Shown: piece after piece, positions 11,446 through 23,996 of the stretch
Numbering within the stretch: the stretch's first letter is position 1
How the letters are laid out: the number at the start of each line of letters is the position of its first letter
DNA from: Isoetes taiwanensis
Taxonomy: Eukaryota > Streptophyta > Lycopodiopsida > Isoetales > Isoetaceae
Assembly (NCBI GenBank): GCA_021234155.1
Contig: JAJEKV010000020.1
Location: 9,428,142 to 9,492,141 of the forward strand
DNA: 64,000 nucleotides
Reading direction: 5' to 3'
Position numbers and translations under genes: made by a program
The notes under the pieces: model-generated
Told to the model about the DNA's origin: nothing
The model's input: the letters and a program-made list of their open reading frames with translations, nothing else
The model's database searches: none

Positions 11446-13620
11446 TCAGTTGATAGCCATCGTGTAATCAATGGAGTCCAAAGGAATGAAATCAGGTTGC
11501 TCCGACGTTCCCTCCATCCCAGGCCTGAACTCCTCGTCAGCAATGTCAACAAACCCCTCATCTCCATCTCCAGGGTTGCATGCATCATCATAATATCTCT
11601 TCCTTGCCTTACCCAATCGCTTCACGGGTTGCATACATGCAGGGATATTAAATATGACACAACGCACATCACTGAGCATGGTTTGTGACGGATTCAGAGT
11701 TATTCTCCACGCGGCCTTCACACGATGCTCTGAAATGAATGCACAGTTAGTAGGCAAGATCCACTGGCTAGATAGAATGAACTTCCCCATCCTCAACATC
11801 TGGCACACAGTGTATATGAGGGAGGCAGACATCTGCTTCCTGCCATGGTCCAACGAAAATTTTAGTGGCCCCGGCAGGCCATTTGGCCACAGATTACCGA
11901 TTCAAGCAAAATGCGTCGGCCGACTTGAATAGGATCCCTTACCCATGGAGTACCTGCACATTGGCCAATTCATAGCACTTTATTGCCGATTATGACATTA
12001 GAATGGCCAGTTAGATCTTGGCTAATTCTAGTGGTATGGAATTTGGGGCCAATTTAGTTCTAAGGGAAAACTAAATATGCTTAAGTAAGAACGTTTAGGC
12101 CATTTGGCCAAATTATATAAAGCCATGTGTGGCCAAATCCCAACTCATTAAAAGGCCCCCTCATAAATTCACCACTTATGGGGGGGAGCAACATTTAGAA
12201 ATTTTGTTTCCTAATCATAACTCCAACTATCAAATAATACCGCTCTTTTTCAAAAATGAAGTGTTGAGGCAATTTTCGAGCTCCTTATACGAAGACCCTG
12301 GCATCCAATTTTCGTTTCTTCCTGTCACCAATTTGTTCATTATTGATAGACAAAGAATTATTCAAGGGGGCAGCAGAATCGAAGTGCTAAAAACAGGATG
12401 TCAATTATCAGCTTAGATGGTCATAGGAATGATAATTTTGAGTAAATAGACGTTATATTTTTGCATTCAAATGGCTTAATTTATATAAGATGTTCACATT
12501 CTAAACTGTGTTTGTATGTTTGATCAGTTTAAAGGATTCTGAACTGTATTTAGGCAGAATGCTTCAACAAAATTTTATATTTAGTTATCTAGTCGCATTG
12601 CCACACTAGCTTATATGAATTAAATTGTACTAGAACTAAAGTGTAGCGTGTGAACATTTTCGCATTCTTTACTTTTAAATGGGGTATGAAATTAAATAGC
12701 ATGTAACTTTGATACATTTATATAGGATAGTGGCTTCTTTACATTTGGGCAACTAGCTCTATATTTAATAAGGTTCTAGCTAAATTTTGCCATTTGAGCT
12801 ACACATTGTTAGAAATTTTGTTCAAAAATTGCCAATTGGGTTGCAACCACATTAGAAAGAAGTAGGAAAAATGACCAGTTCAGGCTACACTTTTGTGGGC
12901 GTGTTTTACAAGGAATGGCCGATTCATTATACGTATACAAAATTGTAGGTCCCTTAAAATTTTCCCTACATGGTACTTCACAAAATGATGGGCTCTATGT
13001 AGCAAGTTCTTGTTGTCCAATACCATAACAGTTTTGAGATCACCTGCACCATGAAGCAGATACGGATCTTTGCCCATCTCGATTCTCACTCACATTATGA
13101 AGGCAAACCTTGAAGTGGACCTTCCCAAAGTCCTTGCGGCAATATCTAACCAATCCCTCAAAGCAATGCATCCTTGTGTTCTTAAGGACCTTGCAGATGA
13201 GGAGGATGCCTGCTGGCTTTTGGGATCCCCATCCAAAAAACTTCTTGATGGCAGCATTGACAGCACGAGGCATTTTCAGCGTGGTTCTCAGCACTCCCTG
13301 GCAATGCAAGTGATCTAGCTCGGATCCCCTCTCAAGGACCACATCCCCTGCAACAGTCTGGCTCTTCAAATAATTCACAAGTCTGTCAAACATGCTAAGG
13401 AGGACATCACTCCCAGCATATCCCAGGGTAAGGCTCACATCCAGCAACCCACTGCCCTTATCTTCACTATCTAATCTACCCCTATCCTTACACCTCCCCT
13501 CTGTATTCCCCACACAAAAAGCATCATCAACACAAGGAAATTTGGCCTCAGGAGGCAGAGCTTGTTTCTTACATCTGGCTGCCCTCTTCAGCGTCTTATC
13601 TCAATTGCAAAACCACTTGC
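11446..13620 (-). pseudogene. Replitron-like HUH endonuclease gene, split by a 1.09-kb insertion
   Basis: The minus strand encodes a rolling-circle-type Rep/HUH endonuclease. The N-terminal part (about 13610-12964) has a basic lead-in, LDVSLTLGYAG, the metal-binding HUH motif as DHLHCQGV (HLH at 13312-13304) and the Y motif region VRYCRKDFGKVHF (about 13150-13125) with the catalytic tyrosine. After one frame change it continues YLLHGAGDLK and NLLHRAHHF. The C-terminal part (11855-11446) resumes with QMLRMGKFILSSQWILP, then KAAWRITLNPSQ and an acidic tail. The two parts are separated by a foreign element with target duplications. The family match (Replitrons, eukaryotic HUH transposons) is from motif memory. 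Stops upstream, the frame change and the insertion mean it is not functional now. Confidence 0.7.
11864..12955. mobile_element. 1092-bp insertion with 8-bp target duplication (hAT-like non-autonomous?)
   Basis: The element is bounded by AAAATTTT on both sides (11856-11863 and 12956-12963). Its ends are AGTGGCCCC on the left and, reverse-complemented, AAGGGACCT on the right. This is only a weak inverted match (5 of 9). The 8-bp duplication is typical of hAT elements, but the weak ends leave the class open. It holds no convincing ORF. It cuts the Replitron-like gene, and the coding parts on both sides are recognisable as adjacent segments of one protein. Confidence 0.7.
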
Positions 13621-15320
13621 AGGCCCGAAACCACAAGGCAATTGCAGCAGCAAACAGATAAGGAGAACAAACAGATGAAGGCAAAAAACTTCTCTTATCC
13701 CAGCCCTGATCAACAGTTCCTCAACATAAACAGAACAAAAACATGAAGGTGACTTTACAAGCTTCCTCCACAATGAACGATATCCAAGACACAGCCACAA
13801 CACCAAGATTTAAAGACCAGACTCACCTATCAGAGAACATAGCCACGACCTCCACCGCCGTATGCGAAACTGCCCCTGCTCTGCTCCATCGCCTCCACGC
13901 AGCCACGAAGCCATCGCCAGAACAACACTTCTAAAAATGAGAATCCTTCGACCTAGCCCAACCATAGCAATCCCAAACCCTTATTTCTGACGTCACAAAA
14001 ATACCCTTTCCACATACGAATACCCCCCTCAACCTTCGAAAATCTTATGTTATCCCAACCCCAAACAACAGTTGCCCAACATAATGCTATACAATGAAAA
14101 TCAAAATGATATTGAAGTCCCATTGTAATATAGAATTCATCTACAAGCTCTAAATTAAACAATATATAATGATGAGAACATAGCACAAATGTGTGAAGAT
14201 TGCTTTCAATGTTTCAGTTGTAAACAATGTTCAATGCTTCAGTTGTGCAGACCTTAGAATTTGAAGGCTATAAATAACCAAAAATCGTAGAAAATAAATT
14301 GCATCAAACTTCTGGTGCTTAATGCTATCTCCAACATATGTTAGGAGCTTTTCATTTTAAGTTCTTCCATCAAATAAACGACAAAAAATTCATTTTCATT
14401 TGGATCATCACAAAAAAGTTATGATCATTTCCATAAAAATATCCCCAAAACTAGGGGCGTTTTGTCAATTTTAGCAAAACATAAGCGTATTTCAGAGTTT
14501 TTCCCCAAAAGGAATATGAGTGCCAAAGTCATAACTGAGCATCGTAGGCCTCTTTTCTTCAGGCAAACAAATCAATGACTTAGTGTGCAATGGCTTCATA
14601 AGAGGTACTTGCACTTGCGTAGTTTGCATACAACATGAGCGTTTATAAACATCAAGGTACTAGGTTTCTAAACAAGTCTGAACTGCAAAATTTGTAGCAG
14701 TTTATTATAACAAAGAATAACCACTCATGCTGCAACAGTACAATCAGTTGAACGATTGGATAGAAGGGCATATTCTTTGACCCACGCATAGGGCAAATGA
14801 AGCAGAATGAAGCATGCGCATTCATTGTTGTTACAGTTCCAGATCTAGCAAAGCCATTGTGTAATAATCTAGTCATTTCCCACTCTTTATCCTAGCTCAT
14901 CCAATTCTTTTGTTTTTCAACTAGTAATTCCTATGAAATGATTGCAGAAATTTAACTAAAACAAGACTGAAGTTTCAACCTCTATATGTAAATGCTTTCC
15001 TGAAATTTCATCATCCGACAGTAATAGCAGAGATTAAGGTTAACAACATCCTGCTTACAAATTATTCATCACTTGAAACCAAACATCTTGAATGTTACAA
15101 AGACATTCAAGGGCATTCTCTATATCTACATGCTTCATTATCGATAGCAATAATACAATTTCTGTCATTTAATGGCAATATTATCACCCGTGAAATACTT
15201 CTTGTTAAGGCCGTTCAGATATATATTTTTGATGTAGACTTATCTTTGCATAGCATGAGCTTATGATGCAGACTGGGGTTGTTTTGAGATTCTCTCCACC
15301 AGCATAAACAACTGCTATAG
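13621..15320. other. No supported gene
   Basis: AT-rich sequence with short frames only. No domain, terminal repeats or RNA gene were recognised. It lies between the Replitron-like gene and the SKA2 region. Confidence 0.35.
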
Positions 15321-15321
15321 T

Positions 15322-15588
15322 CTACAGTTCTTTTAGGGGCAGGTCTAGAATGTGATGGTGATGCAGAGCACGAAAGAAGAGTAAAGCATTTCTAGCAGTC
15401 AATGACAGACCTGCCTCATGTTTGCCTTTGTGACACTTGCTGCATTGTACACCTTCCATCTGACAGAATTCCTTGCTGAATATGGCATCGTCTCTCACAG
15501 CAGACGGATAAAATATTCCAGATCCGCTAACCAAGATTCTAGAGATCCTTGCAGCATTAGGGGGTTTCATGAGCCTAGAGAAGTTCAT
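15322..15588 (-). CDS. Unrecognised 88-residue open frame
   Basis: It starts MNFSRLMKPPNAARIS and contains one CSKCHKGKH metal-binding-like pair and a His-rich stretch near the end. It lies 255 bp downstream of SKA2 on the same strand. There are no partner exons and no family match. It may be chance or the tail of an old element. Confidence 0.2.
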   Translation of the reverse strand: MNFSRLMKPPNAARISRILVSGSGIFYPSAVRDDAIFSKEFCQMEGVQCSKCHKGKHEAGLSLTARNALLFFRALHHHHILDLPLKEL

Positions 15589-15843
15589 CGCGTCGCTCCT
15601 ATTGCTTAAGTTATGGCAAATATGCTAGGATCATTATGCATGAATTCATTTGTAGTTTATGAAAGATGGATTGCTGATTGTTAGTACTCAAAACCAATTA
15701 AAAAATCCTTCTCAAACTGCACATGAGATGACACTGTTCCAAAGTAAGACTCGCTTCATGTTGATTAAAATATTGGTTAAGAAAAGTTACTAATCGCTTA
15801 CATTGTAAACCATGCAAGTTATGGGGCTGATCAACTAACAGCA

Positions 15844-16484
15844 TCAAAGGAAATCCTTCGTTTGAGCTTCCAGTTCAGATATGACATTTTGTAGAGAATT
15901 TACAGTCAAGTCATCATTCTCTCTTGAAGGAAGGCCAGCTCTTGACTGCATAAGCTTCAACGTATTCTTGTTTTCTACTAGTGTCTTTGCCGTCTTGTCA
16001 ACAAACTCCTGAACATATTCCCAGACGTTGCTAAGGAATGAATGACCCATGAACATTGTAAAAACAATAGGTATTATTATTACCTACCTGCTTTGCAACA
16101 AGAAGTTTCTTACATTCATCTTCAAGCAGAGGCAACTCCTTTTGGATCTTCCTAATGCGCGATAACAACTTCATGGGATTAGCCTGTCCAAAAAAACCAC
16201 CATCAAAATGTTTTAGAAGTTCCACAAGACAGAGCTACCAATACTCACATCATTCCCATACTTTTTGTTGAATTCATCCTCTAATTTGTGCTCCACCAAC
16301 TGGAAAAGAGATATCCGCATGTCATTTAAAGATGATAAAGTGAAAGATTATATTCTTGTGCTTTAGGATTGTTATCGCAAGATGATACCAAGAGAGTGTT
16401 GTGGGCATGCTCGAAATGGGCTTGCAATGTGTCCACTGCATTTTCTGCCCAAGCCCCTCGTCCCGCCGCTGATGCAAATGCCAT
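15844..16484 (-). CDS. SKA2: SKA2-like spindle and kinetochore-associated protein, four exons
   Basis: Exons on the minus strand are 16484-16389, 16299-16249, 16183-16088 and 16008-15844, all with GT-AG introns in phase 0, giving 135 residues. Key blocks are ENAVDTLQAHFEHAHNTLL, EHKLEDEFNKKYG, NPMKLLSRIRKIQKELPLLE, KKLLVAKQ, DKTAKTLVENKNTLKLMQS and a short acidic tail. This matches plant SKA2, a small all-helical subunit of the SKA complex that links kinetochores to spindle microtubules (human SKA2 is about 121 residues). The start is the only in-frame ATG giving the conserved first helix. Nothing suggests decay. A foldback element begins 85 bp upstream of the ATG. Confidence 0.88.
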
Positions 16485-16568
16485 GACCTGAGCAAATTTG
16501 AACTAGCGCCGGGGCAGTTTTATAAGCGACCCCCGTAAGGTATTCGCCAGGCGAATACCCTGTGTTTT

Positions 16569-17409
16569 GAAAAGGGAAAATTTTAAAAATACCCTTGTAT
16601 TTTGTATTTTGATGTATCTATCAAAATATTTTATACTTCTTATATTTATCATAATGCCCTTGTGAGGCCCCTTTGCAGACCTACGACCTCTTCAATTCGT
16701 TCCGAAGCTTCCAGCAAGTTTTTGATCTTTTGACCTGCCAAGTTTTTCATCTTCCAGCAAGTTTTTGATCTTTTTTACTTTGAATTACCCATAGGAAATC
16801 CCTTTCATATAGTTTGCCACAACAACATGCACTCAAGACCCATAAATTTGTTTTCTGATCTATCCTATATTCATAAAGTTGACGACCGGGCTTCATTTAT
16901 TGGTGCACAGCAATTCATATTAAGCAACAGAACGCATTAATCTATTGTGCTTAAGATTTATCAAAGAAGAAGCGAAATTACATCGATTTCTCCTGTCAGC
17001 GGACCTCAATACAACATCAAAGTTCAATTTGGAAGGTAAAAAATCATTCTCTGGTACACTACATCATCACCATTGGGCAGTTTCTGCTCAATTAAACCTG
17101 ACCTAAATCCGATCTAGAACTATGATTTTGCTTTGCTTGAAGGTTGGAGATCAGGAAAAAAAAAAACCTACAAATTTATCCGACTTCAAGCTGAGAATTG
17201 ATGGGTTATTTCAAGATGAGAAATGACGAGTTATTGGCGAAATCAAGGACCTCAAATCGGTGGTCGCCAGTAGATGAATAGTGGGCTATCGATCTGCAGA
17301 ACATCTAACAGATCACAGAGGAATAGGGCATTTTGATAAATATCAGAAATACAAGGATACCTTGATAATTCATCAAAATACAAGGGCATTTTTACAATTT
17401 TTCCTTTCG
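16569..17409. mobile_element. Non-autonomous element with long terminal inverted repeats (MULE-like or long-TIR MITE)
   Basis: The left end (16569 on) and the reverse complement of the right end (17409 back) match over more than 100 bases with scattered changes. Shared blocks include TAAAAAT-CCCTTGTATTTTG and ATTTATCA-AATGCCC. No ORF lies inside the roughly 840 bp. I could not settle the target duplication, so the superfamily is open. It ends 85 bp from the SKA2 start codon and therefore occupies the likely promoter or 5' UTR region. Confidence 0.7.
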
Positions 17410-19690
17410 AAAAAGGTATAATTACTTGAAATATTGATCATTGCATGTTCATATGAACTTAGTAAGTGTTTTTCATATTTGGCGAGGTTTTGTTTACGCG
17501 TTTGGCATTTGGGTAGTCGTTGGATTGCATATGGTGTAGATTGTATAATTGCTTATCGAACTTCACAACTTAATGTAGTGCACATGAATATGTTGAATGG
17601 TAATATTAGAGTATATGGTTTCTTCTTGTACCATGTTGATGGTGTTCTCATTGTAATTATACTTTCGACTCATGAACTACCAACTGACCCATCCTTTATA
17701 GAAAGGTAGGTATATGGCCACACAAGCATAAGATGGTAACAAATGGAAAATACTATGATTGTAGGTGATAGGAAACATTAAGATAACTAATATTGTTGTA
17801 GTAGTGCATAAATCGTTTTTTTAAGGATGCAAGTCATTTCTTATTCATTAAGTAATATATGACTCACATGAAGTCAGTCTAAAGTAGCTCCATGTGATAA
17901 TTTATATATGGCCAATCCCAAGCCTGTGACCTTGAGTGTGGCGGGATTAATGTCCTGTCACTAAACCACCCATCAAAGGTAGTGCACAATTGCCATCTCT
18001 GAAAAAATTTATATGATTTCAAAGAAATTTTTCCACAATATGAGCCCTTAGAAATAGTGATGGATATTACATCACGTTGCTATTAATCTACTTTGATAAT
18101 AAAATAACAAAAAGTTAGATAGATAGACATTATTTTAACGTTTACAGGGACTATACATGCCCGTGAGACAGAACTATACCTAATACAACTTTTGGCAGTC
18201 TCGAACTTGAGACGTAATTGTTCTAAGCCATATATATGTGAAGTTAATTGTATATGCATAATATTTATAATCATTATGCATACCCATAAAGAGCAGCTTG
18301 ACAAGTTTTTATGAGTTTACAAGATAGTAGTGCGGTGCCACAAGCACTGCATTTATGGTAATGTGTGGCACCGCATTTATGGTAATGTGTTATGAGGAGA
18401 ATGCAAATCATTCACAAAATAAAAGTAACTGGAAGATATCAGAGCTACATATAATAAGTGTTTAGTTTATGGATGCGACCTCATGAACAATGATCTTCTG
18501 TCTTATCCCGTTCATGTATTCAGTTTCTAGTACGGCAATACGAAATAATTCGGGGATCCATGACGCTTTTTTTAGTGCTGCTTGGTATCAAGGTCGATCA
18601 GTAATCTTGATTCGTGATAATTCCTCTATAGTGTGTCTAATGACCTGCTCTGCTTGTTCAATGACATGGAGGCCTAAACATCAGCGCTCCCATCTATCAA
18701 TTTTAACTGCTCGCATCATCAATTTTAACTGTAGAATGTAAGGGATATAGATAAAGCGTTATGTTTATAGGTTAAATGCGTGTAAGATTATGTTACCCTT
18801 TAGAGCTTTTAGTGTTCATGTGAAATGTTTCGCACCAGGAATGTGGGTCAATTTCTATCACCTTATTATTGCATGATATACATGCTTGGCACCACATATG
18901 CTAGTTTGGATTGATGTAGTTTGAAATAGATGGGCTTGAAACAAGCAAAACAAAAGGTGAGAAGTCAGGGAATTAAAAAAGAAAATGAAATAATTGTGTT
19001 GATTTATCCTGTTGGTGAGCAAAGGGTGAAATACCGTGTGATAAAGTTGTTTGATTGTCGTAGTTGGATGTGCTTAGTGATGGTTGGTGATAATGTTGTG
19101 TTGTTACTCGAGCGGATGTGTATGTTACATTGTTTCCTTTGAGATTGTACCTTTTTATTACTGAATAGGTTATAGTCCATTAGAATATCAAGGTTTGTAT
19201 GGTTACCATATGCATAATTGGTGAGCGGTAAGAATGTCTGGATATATCTCGAGAATGGTATTGTTTGTGGTTGACAAAGATACATGTTGGAAGTAGGACA
19301 CAGATGTTTAGATGTATGAATGACCATGAAATGAGTGTAGCTATTTGGAATTTAGTGGCACGAAGCTGTGTGATGTTAATACTAGAGCTTCATTAAGGAG
19401 TTGGTATAATTTATCTCCTTCTTGTATGGTAAAATTACTTCAAAGAGTTATAGTTATGTTTGTTCGACTGTAAATGTTGATGGCGTTATGATTGAATATT
19501 TGATAAATTGAAATTGAATATGTGGTTGCAAAAGTATCTGTCATCCAAGATTGTGATTGTGGATTTAGGGACTTCTTTGTTGTCAAATCGGCATTTGATA
19601 GTCATCGTCGTGGAAAGGCTAGAAAGGATGCTACGGATATCTGTTAATGTCAAACATGGACAAAGAAAATGTGAGTTGCTTTGTATAATT
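17410..19690. other. No supported gene apart from the SINE-like piece
   Basis: Several 60-107 codon frames exist on both strands (for example 17434-17709 plus and 18930-19142 plus), but none shows a domain. AT content and scattered stops suggest old repeat sequence. Confidence 0.35.
17820..17995 (-). mobile_element. Possible tRNA-derived SINE (degenerate)
   Basis: On the minus strand TGGGTGGTTTAGTGACAGGAC resembles an A box and, 40 bases on, AAGGTCACAGGCTTGGGATTGG resembles a decayed B box. Spacing is tRNA-like. No tail or duplication was defined. Confidence 0.35.
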
Positions 19691-19693
19691 CTG

Positions 19694-20556
19694 TTTGGGA
19701 TCTGGGTTCGGGATCGCCTGCAAGACAGCCCTCTGTGAGAACCCTTGGATCAAGCAGACAATCCTAGCAGAGTGTCATGCGGGATTTTGCAAAGAGATCA
19801 GAACAGGAAAAAGGAAACAAAACAGAAACACAAAGAGACTATATGCCAAGATAAGGCTCCTTGAATATCAATAAGAGTACATGAACTCTCGTCAAGCGAG
19901 AAGAATGAAACGAGACAACACTAAATCTCCTCTAAAAACTCGAGATCTATCTCTACTGATATATATAATACAATGGCCGTGGGCCCAGAATAGAAAGATA
20001 GCAGATCTCGGTCACCAACTCCTGGATCATTTAAGGGAATCTTGAAGTGCCGTTATTAGTGCCTGGAATCCCGCTAAATTAAGGCCAAACTCCCCAGAGG
20101 TCGTCATTTAGCTCTCTTCGGCGCCAGTATTTGGGGTCTGGGTTCGGGATCGCAGCAAGACAGCCCTCTGTGAGGACCCTTGGATCAAGCAGACAAATCC
20201 TAGCAGAGTGTCACGCAGGATTTTGCAAAGAGATCAGAACAGGAAAAAGGGAACAAAACAGAAACACAAAGAGACTATATGCCAAGATAAAGCTCCTTGA
20301 ATATCAATAAGAGTACATGAACTCTCATCAAGCGAGAAGAATGAAACGAGACAACACTAAATCTCCTCTAAAAACTAGAGATCTATCTCTACTTATATAT
20401 ATAGTACAATGGCCTTGGGCCCAGAATAGAAAGATATCAGATATCTCGGTCACCAACTCCTGGATCATATGCATGATTTAAAGGAATCTTGCAGTGCCGT
20501 CATTAGTGCCTGGAATCCTGCTAAATTAAGGCCGAACTCCACGGGGGTCGTCATTT
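19694..20556 (-). mobile_element. Two tandem LTR-like direct repeats (TRIM-like or LTR-LTR remnant)
   Basis: Two diverged direct copies lie at about 19694-20109 and 20130-20556, both starting TTTGGG-TCTGGGTTCGGGATCGC. Read on the minus strand each has a TATA-like TATTATATATATC. Directly after the upstream copy is TGGCGCC (20126-20120), the core of a common plant LTR-element primer binding site. Only about 20 bp separate the copies. This would fit two LTRs left after loss of the internal region, or a TRIM. TG/CA ends could not be fixed, so the assignment is tentative. Confidence 0.5.
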
Positions 20557-23500
20557 GTCTTGTCTGGCTCTCTTCTTTGACGGGGGCGTGGACTTCTGCA
20601 TGGTCTTCGGGGACGCTTGATCTGGTCCTTGCCTCTACCCTGCATGATATTCAGGAATAGTTTTGTGCTGGCTGCACAGGACTAACAAATTCACATAGCG
20701 AGAAAAGATTAGTAGATGGCGAACTTACCAACTAGAACTTTGTTGTTGATAAATGGTACCAACTGATTTATCTTTGTGATGCCATATTGTATGGAAGGTA
20801 TGTGAGGTTCACTTGTTTCATCACCAGTAGTTTCTTCCATGATGGAGTCTATGTTTAATCTCATTTCATAATCGTTTTCTACGTTTGAATATCGTTTATT
20901 TGCAGCACATAATGTTCCCTTTGAGATGTGGTAGATCTAGGATTGCTGTAACGAACCTAGTGGCTTACCTTGCTTCGGTAGATCATATAAAGGCTTTGTT
21001 GGTATGTGTCCATGGGTTCATGCTAGTGGTAGCAAGGTTATTTTAAAACCTTAATTTATGAAACTCAAATGAGTGAACACTATAAAAATAGGGGAAAGAG
21101 AATCGTGGCCTATATATATCACGCAGTAGAATCTGCATGATTAAGAGATGCTGATGCTTAATCGGATCTCAAGATCACCTGGCAGATGTTCTGGCAGCAT
21201 GATCAATTGCCAAGTGGGCTTCTATGCATCAAGCAAACATATATAAGAGGAAGGAGGGGCTGGCTGAGTTGCAGAAGCCGGAAGGAAGCTTGAAGATTAG
21301 CTGAAGCTGGCAAGCAGAAGGAGCTTGGAGAAATGCCAAGGAAGACAGGAATCGAACTGAATTGATGCTTGAAGAATAAAGGTGGGGATTTGATGCGTAT
21401 TTGGGGATTGCTTGTGTGCATCTCTTGGATTTCAGAAAGAAGAATTCCATGGTTATATTAGCTGGCTATTGTGTTCATCCCTGTATTTACTTGCAGAGGT
21501 CGAACCCAATTCTGATGCCTTTGAAACACCCGACCCTTATAATCTGATTACGATTATGTGATCCTCTCCGGCATGGGCTGCTACACCCGATTCTTGCTTT
21601 GAACTCTGCCTTTTCCAATTTTTCTGTGTTAGAACTTAGTCTTGTTGAAAAATAGCAAAATCATGATTGGGCCAAGCCCTGGAACCCAGCACCTCCAATT
21701 TGTGAAAAGCATGGCCTGTTGCTGCTGTAATCCCGAGCTTTCTGCTTTGTTCCTCCAGATAGAATACAAGATATAGGGGTTTGCCAATCCAATCTTATGA
21801 AAAAGCCTGCGTTATAGCTTCGGATACGCATGAGCGGGGAATAGAAACCTTGCCGTTGTTGTTGGCGCCGTAATTACTATTACGATTATTATTATTTATT
21901 TAGAGGGGGATACTGTGGTGCAGTATTCCCATATATTTATATTAAAGTATTAACTTAAGGTTTTGACCACTTGAATATTGCTTCCTAGTTCTAAGTTATA
22001 GAGGCCTTTGCTTGAAATCATGTTATGTGGAACCATAGAGACCGAGATAGTGCCAGGGTTGTGGTATTGTACTAAGGGAATCTTTTATGAACTCGGCCTA
22101 AGAGTAAATCCGTTTTTTGCTTGAACTTGTGAGGACCCAAGAAGCTAAGCTGAATTATATTACCTAATAATGTTGGACGCCACTTCTCCTAGGGGAAGAA
22201 GGGCCTGAGGGAATTTATGGGGTATGGCCATAGTCATGGTATGGAGTCAAGGAGGCACCATAAGCTAAGAGAGAGAATTAGTAAATTGAATAGAATATTT
22301 GTACAGTTAAGGGAATAATTGATAAGTATCAAATATGTGATGTTGAAGGAAGAGAAGTCTTGACAGGTAGGGGAGCTTCTGGCCATAGTGCAACCATGGG
22401 ACCTTATACGCTTAGTCGAAAGCATAATTATGCCTAGCAAGGTAAACAAGTTGAGCTAACAAATGGAATGAACCATAATGGGATATGTTGATATATTCTA
22501 AACTATTGAACCTAGCTTTAGATTATAGTTAGGGGGCAGCCCAAAACTATTGTGTCACGTCTTGGATTGGTGGGAGCGCTTGCTGTGTATGTATCTCAAT
22601 GGCATTGTTGATAACCTATCGACCTCGACCCATATGCTGGCCATGGTGACGTGTGTTTCTTTGTGCGTTATTGCTAGCCTAGATAGCTAGTATATGGATT
22701 GAGTGTAAAGACTCTTACAAACCTTCTTAAGATATCTTATTATACGGTGGGACTATAGAGTTCTTTGCCCAGGATTGTACCATTGGATGCGGCCTAGTTC
22801 AGGGAACCTTTAAGAATAGAGGCTAGCTTGATAAGCATACCATAGAAGGTATACCTGAGTTAGAATGAATGTCATTATCTCTAGACGTTAGTTTGATTAA
22901 GATATTACATGAAAGTTATGGTTGCTTATATGTTAAGGGAGTTCATGTTCTTGCTTTGAGATGTGCAATGAGATGTTGTCACTTGGTTATGAAATATCTT
23001 GATGAACCTCATTCTATTGTATTGCATTGCTCTGTGGCTATTCTTGGAAGTAAGATGCATGAGGATTCTATGATATCTCGTATTGGGTCAACCTGTAAGG
23101 TTATTGGTGATATTTTATCTTGTAAAGTCATGATGAATGATGTTGCATCTTGCAAATGGCCCACCTTCGGAGGGGTGGGGTGGCCGTGAGACTCCGCATC
23201 CATTCTAGATGGCTAGACGGATGGCATGTTGCATTTACGGCCCACCTTCGGAGGGGTGGGGTGGCCGTGTAACTCGCATCCCGGGCGGATGGCCCGATGG
23301 ATGAGTTAAAACGCACAGGATGGAGAGTGGTCTCCTTGGGGTCGCAACCCAAGGATTATGCTTGGCATATGTGCATACATAGGGAAGTTGATGTGAATGT
23401 AAACATGTTTGTAGTATGAATTCTAACTAATGCAGGGGCATAGTGGAGCAGGTAAATCTATTGTCTCCTTATCTTGGATGCTATATGCTAGATTGCTTTG

Positions 23501-23996
23501 TGGTTGATGTTGTGAATGCTCCTGAAATGTTTCCTCCCCACTTAGTCCTTGTGGACTAACTCCCTTGTATTGTAATACGGTATGTTTAAGAGGGTACGCC
23601 CGAGCTGAGAATGCGATTCGGTAGGGAGAGACTGGGCATGAAGTTGCGCTGCGGGTGAAAGCATTTTCGAGTCATCCTATTGTGACCTATAAGGAGGAGA
23701 ATTCGGAGTGACCTGTTGGGCTATAGGAGTTGTAGTATGCCAAGACTCAAAGGAGTTTGGTCTTGTACGAAATTGTCTTATCAATGAGAGTATTAATATT
23801 GGGATGTATCTATAAGTCTTATGAATGTGCAACAGCCTAGTCTAAGGGGCTAGGTCCGTTTCAATTGCGGGAGAGGGGGGGGGGAGGGAGGGGGGATTTC
23901 GAAATATGTCAGTATATTATTATTCATTTATTTATTTGGTCTTGCTCACTTAGGGCCTTGAGAGGTCATGGAGCACTAAAAAACCAGCAAAGTACA
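20557..23996. other. No supported gene; repeats only
   Basis: No domain was recognised in the open frames (for example 22869-23189 plus). A polypurine-like AGAGGGGGA at 21901-21909 could be the edge of an LTR element, but no matching LTR was found. A G-rich run lies at 23872-23895. A tandem repeat at 23158-23290 is listed separately. Confidence 0.35.
23158..23290. repeat. Two-copy tandem repeat, 81-bp spacing
   Basis: The block GGCCCACCTTCGGAGGGGTG with following GGGTGGCCGTG occurs at 23158 and 23239, each followed by a similar CTCGCATCC segment. Its G-rich, locally self-complementary sequence may fold. Confidence 0.7.

Noticed and set aside
21901-23900. Large Gypsy LTR starting after the polypurine-like AGAGGGGGA
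   Set aside because: No partner LTR, primer site or pol sequence was found in the window.
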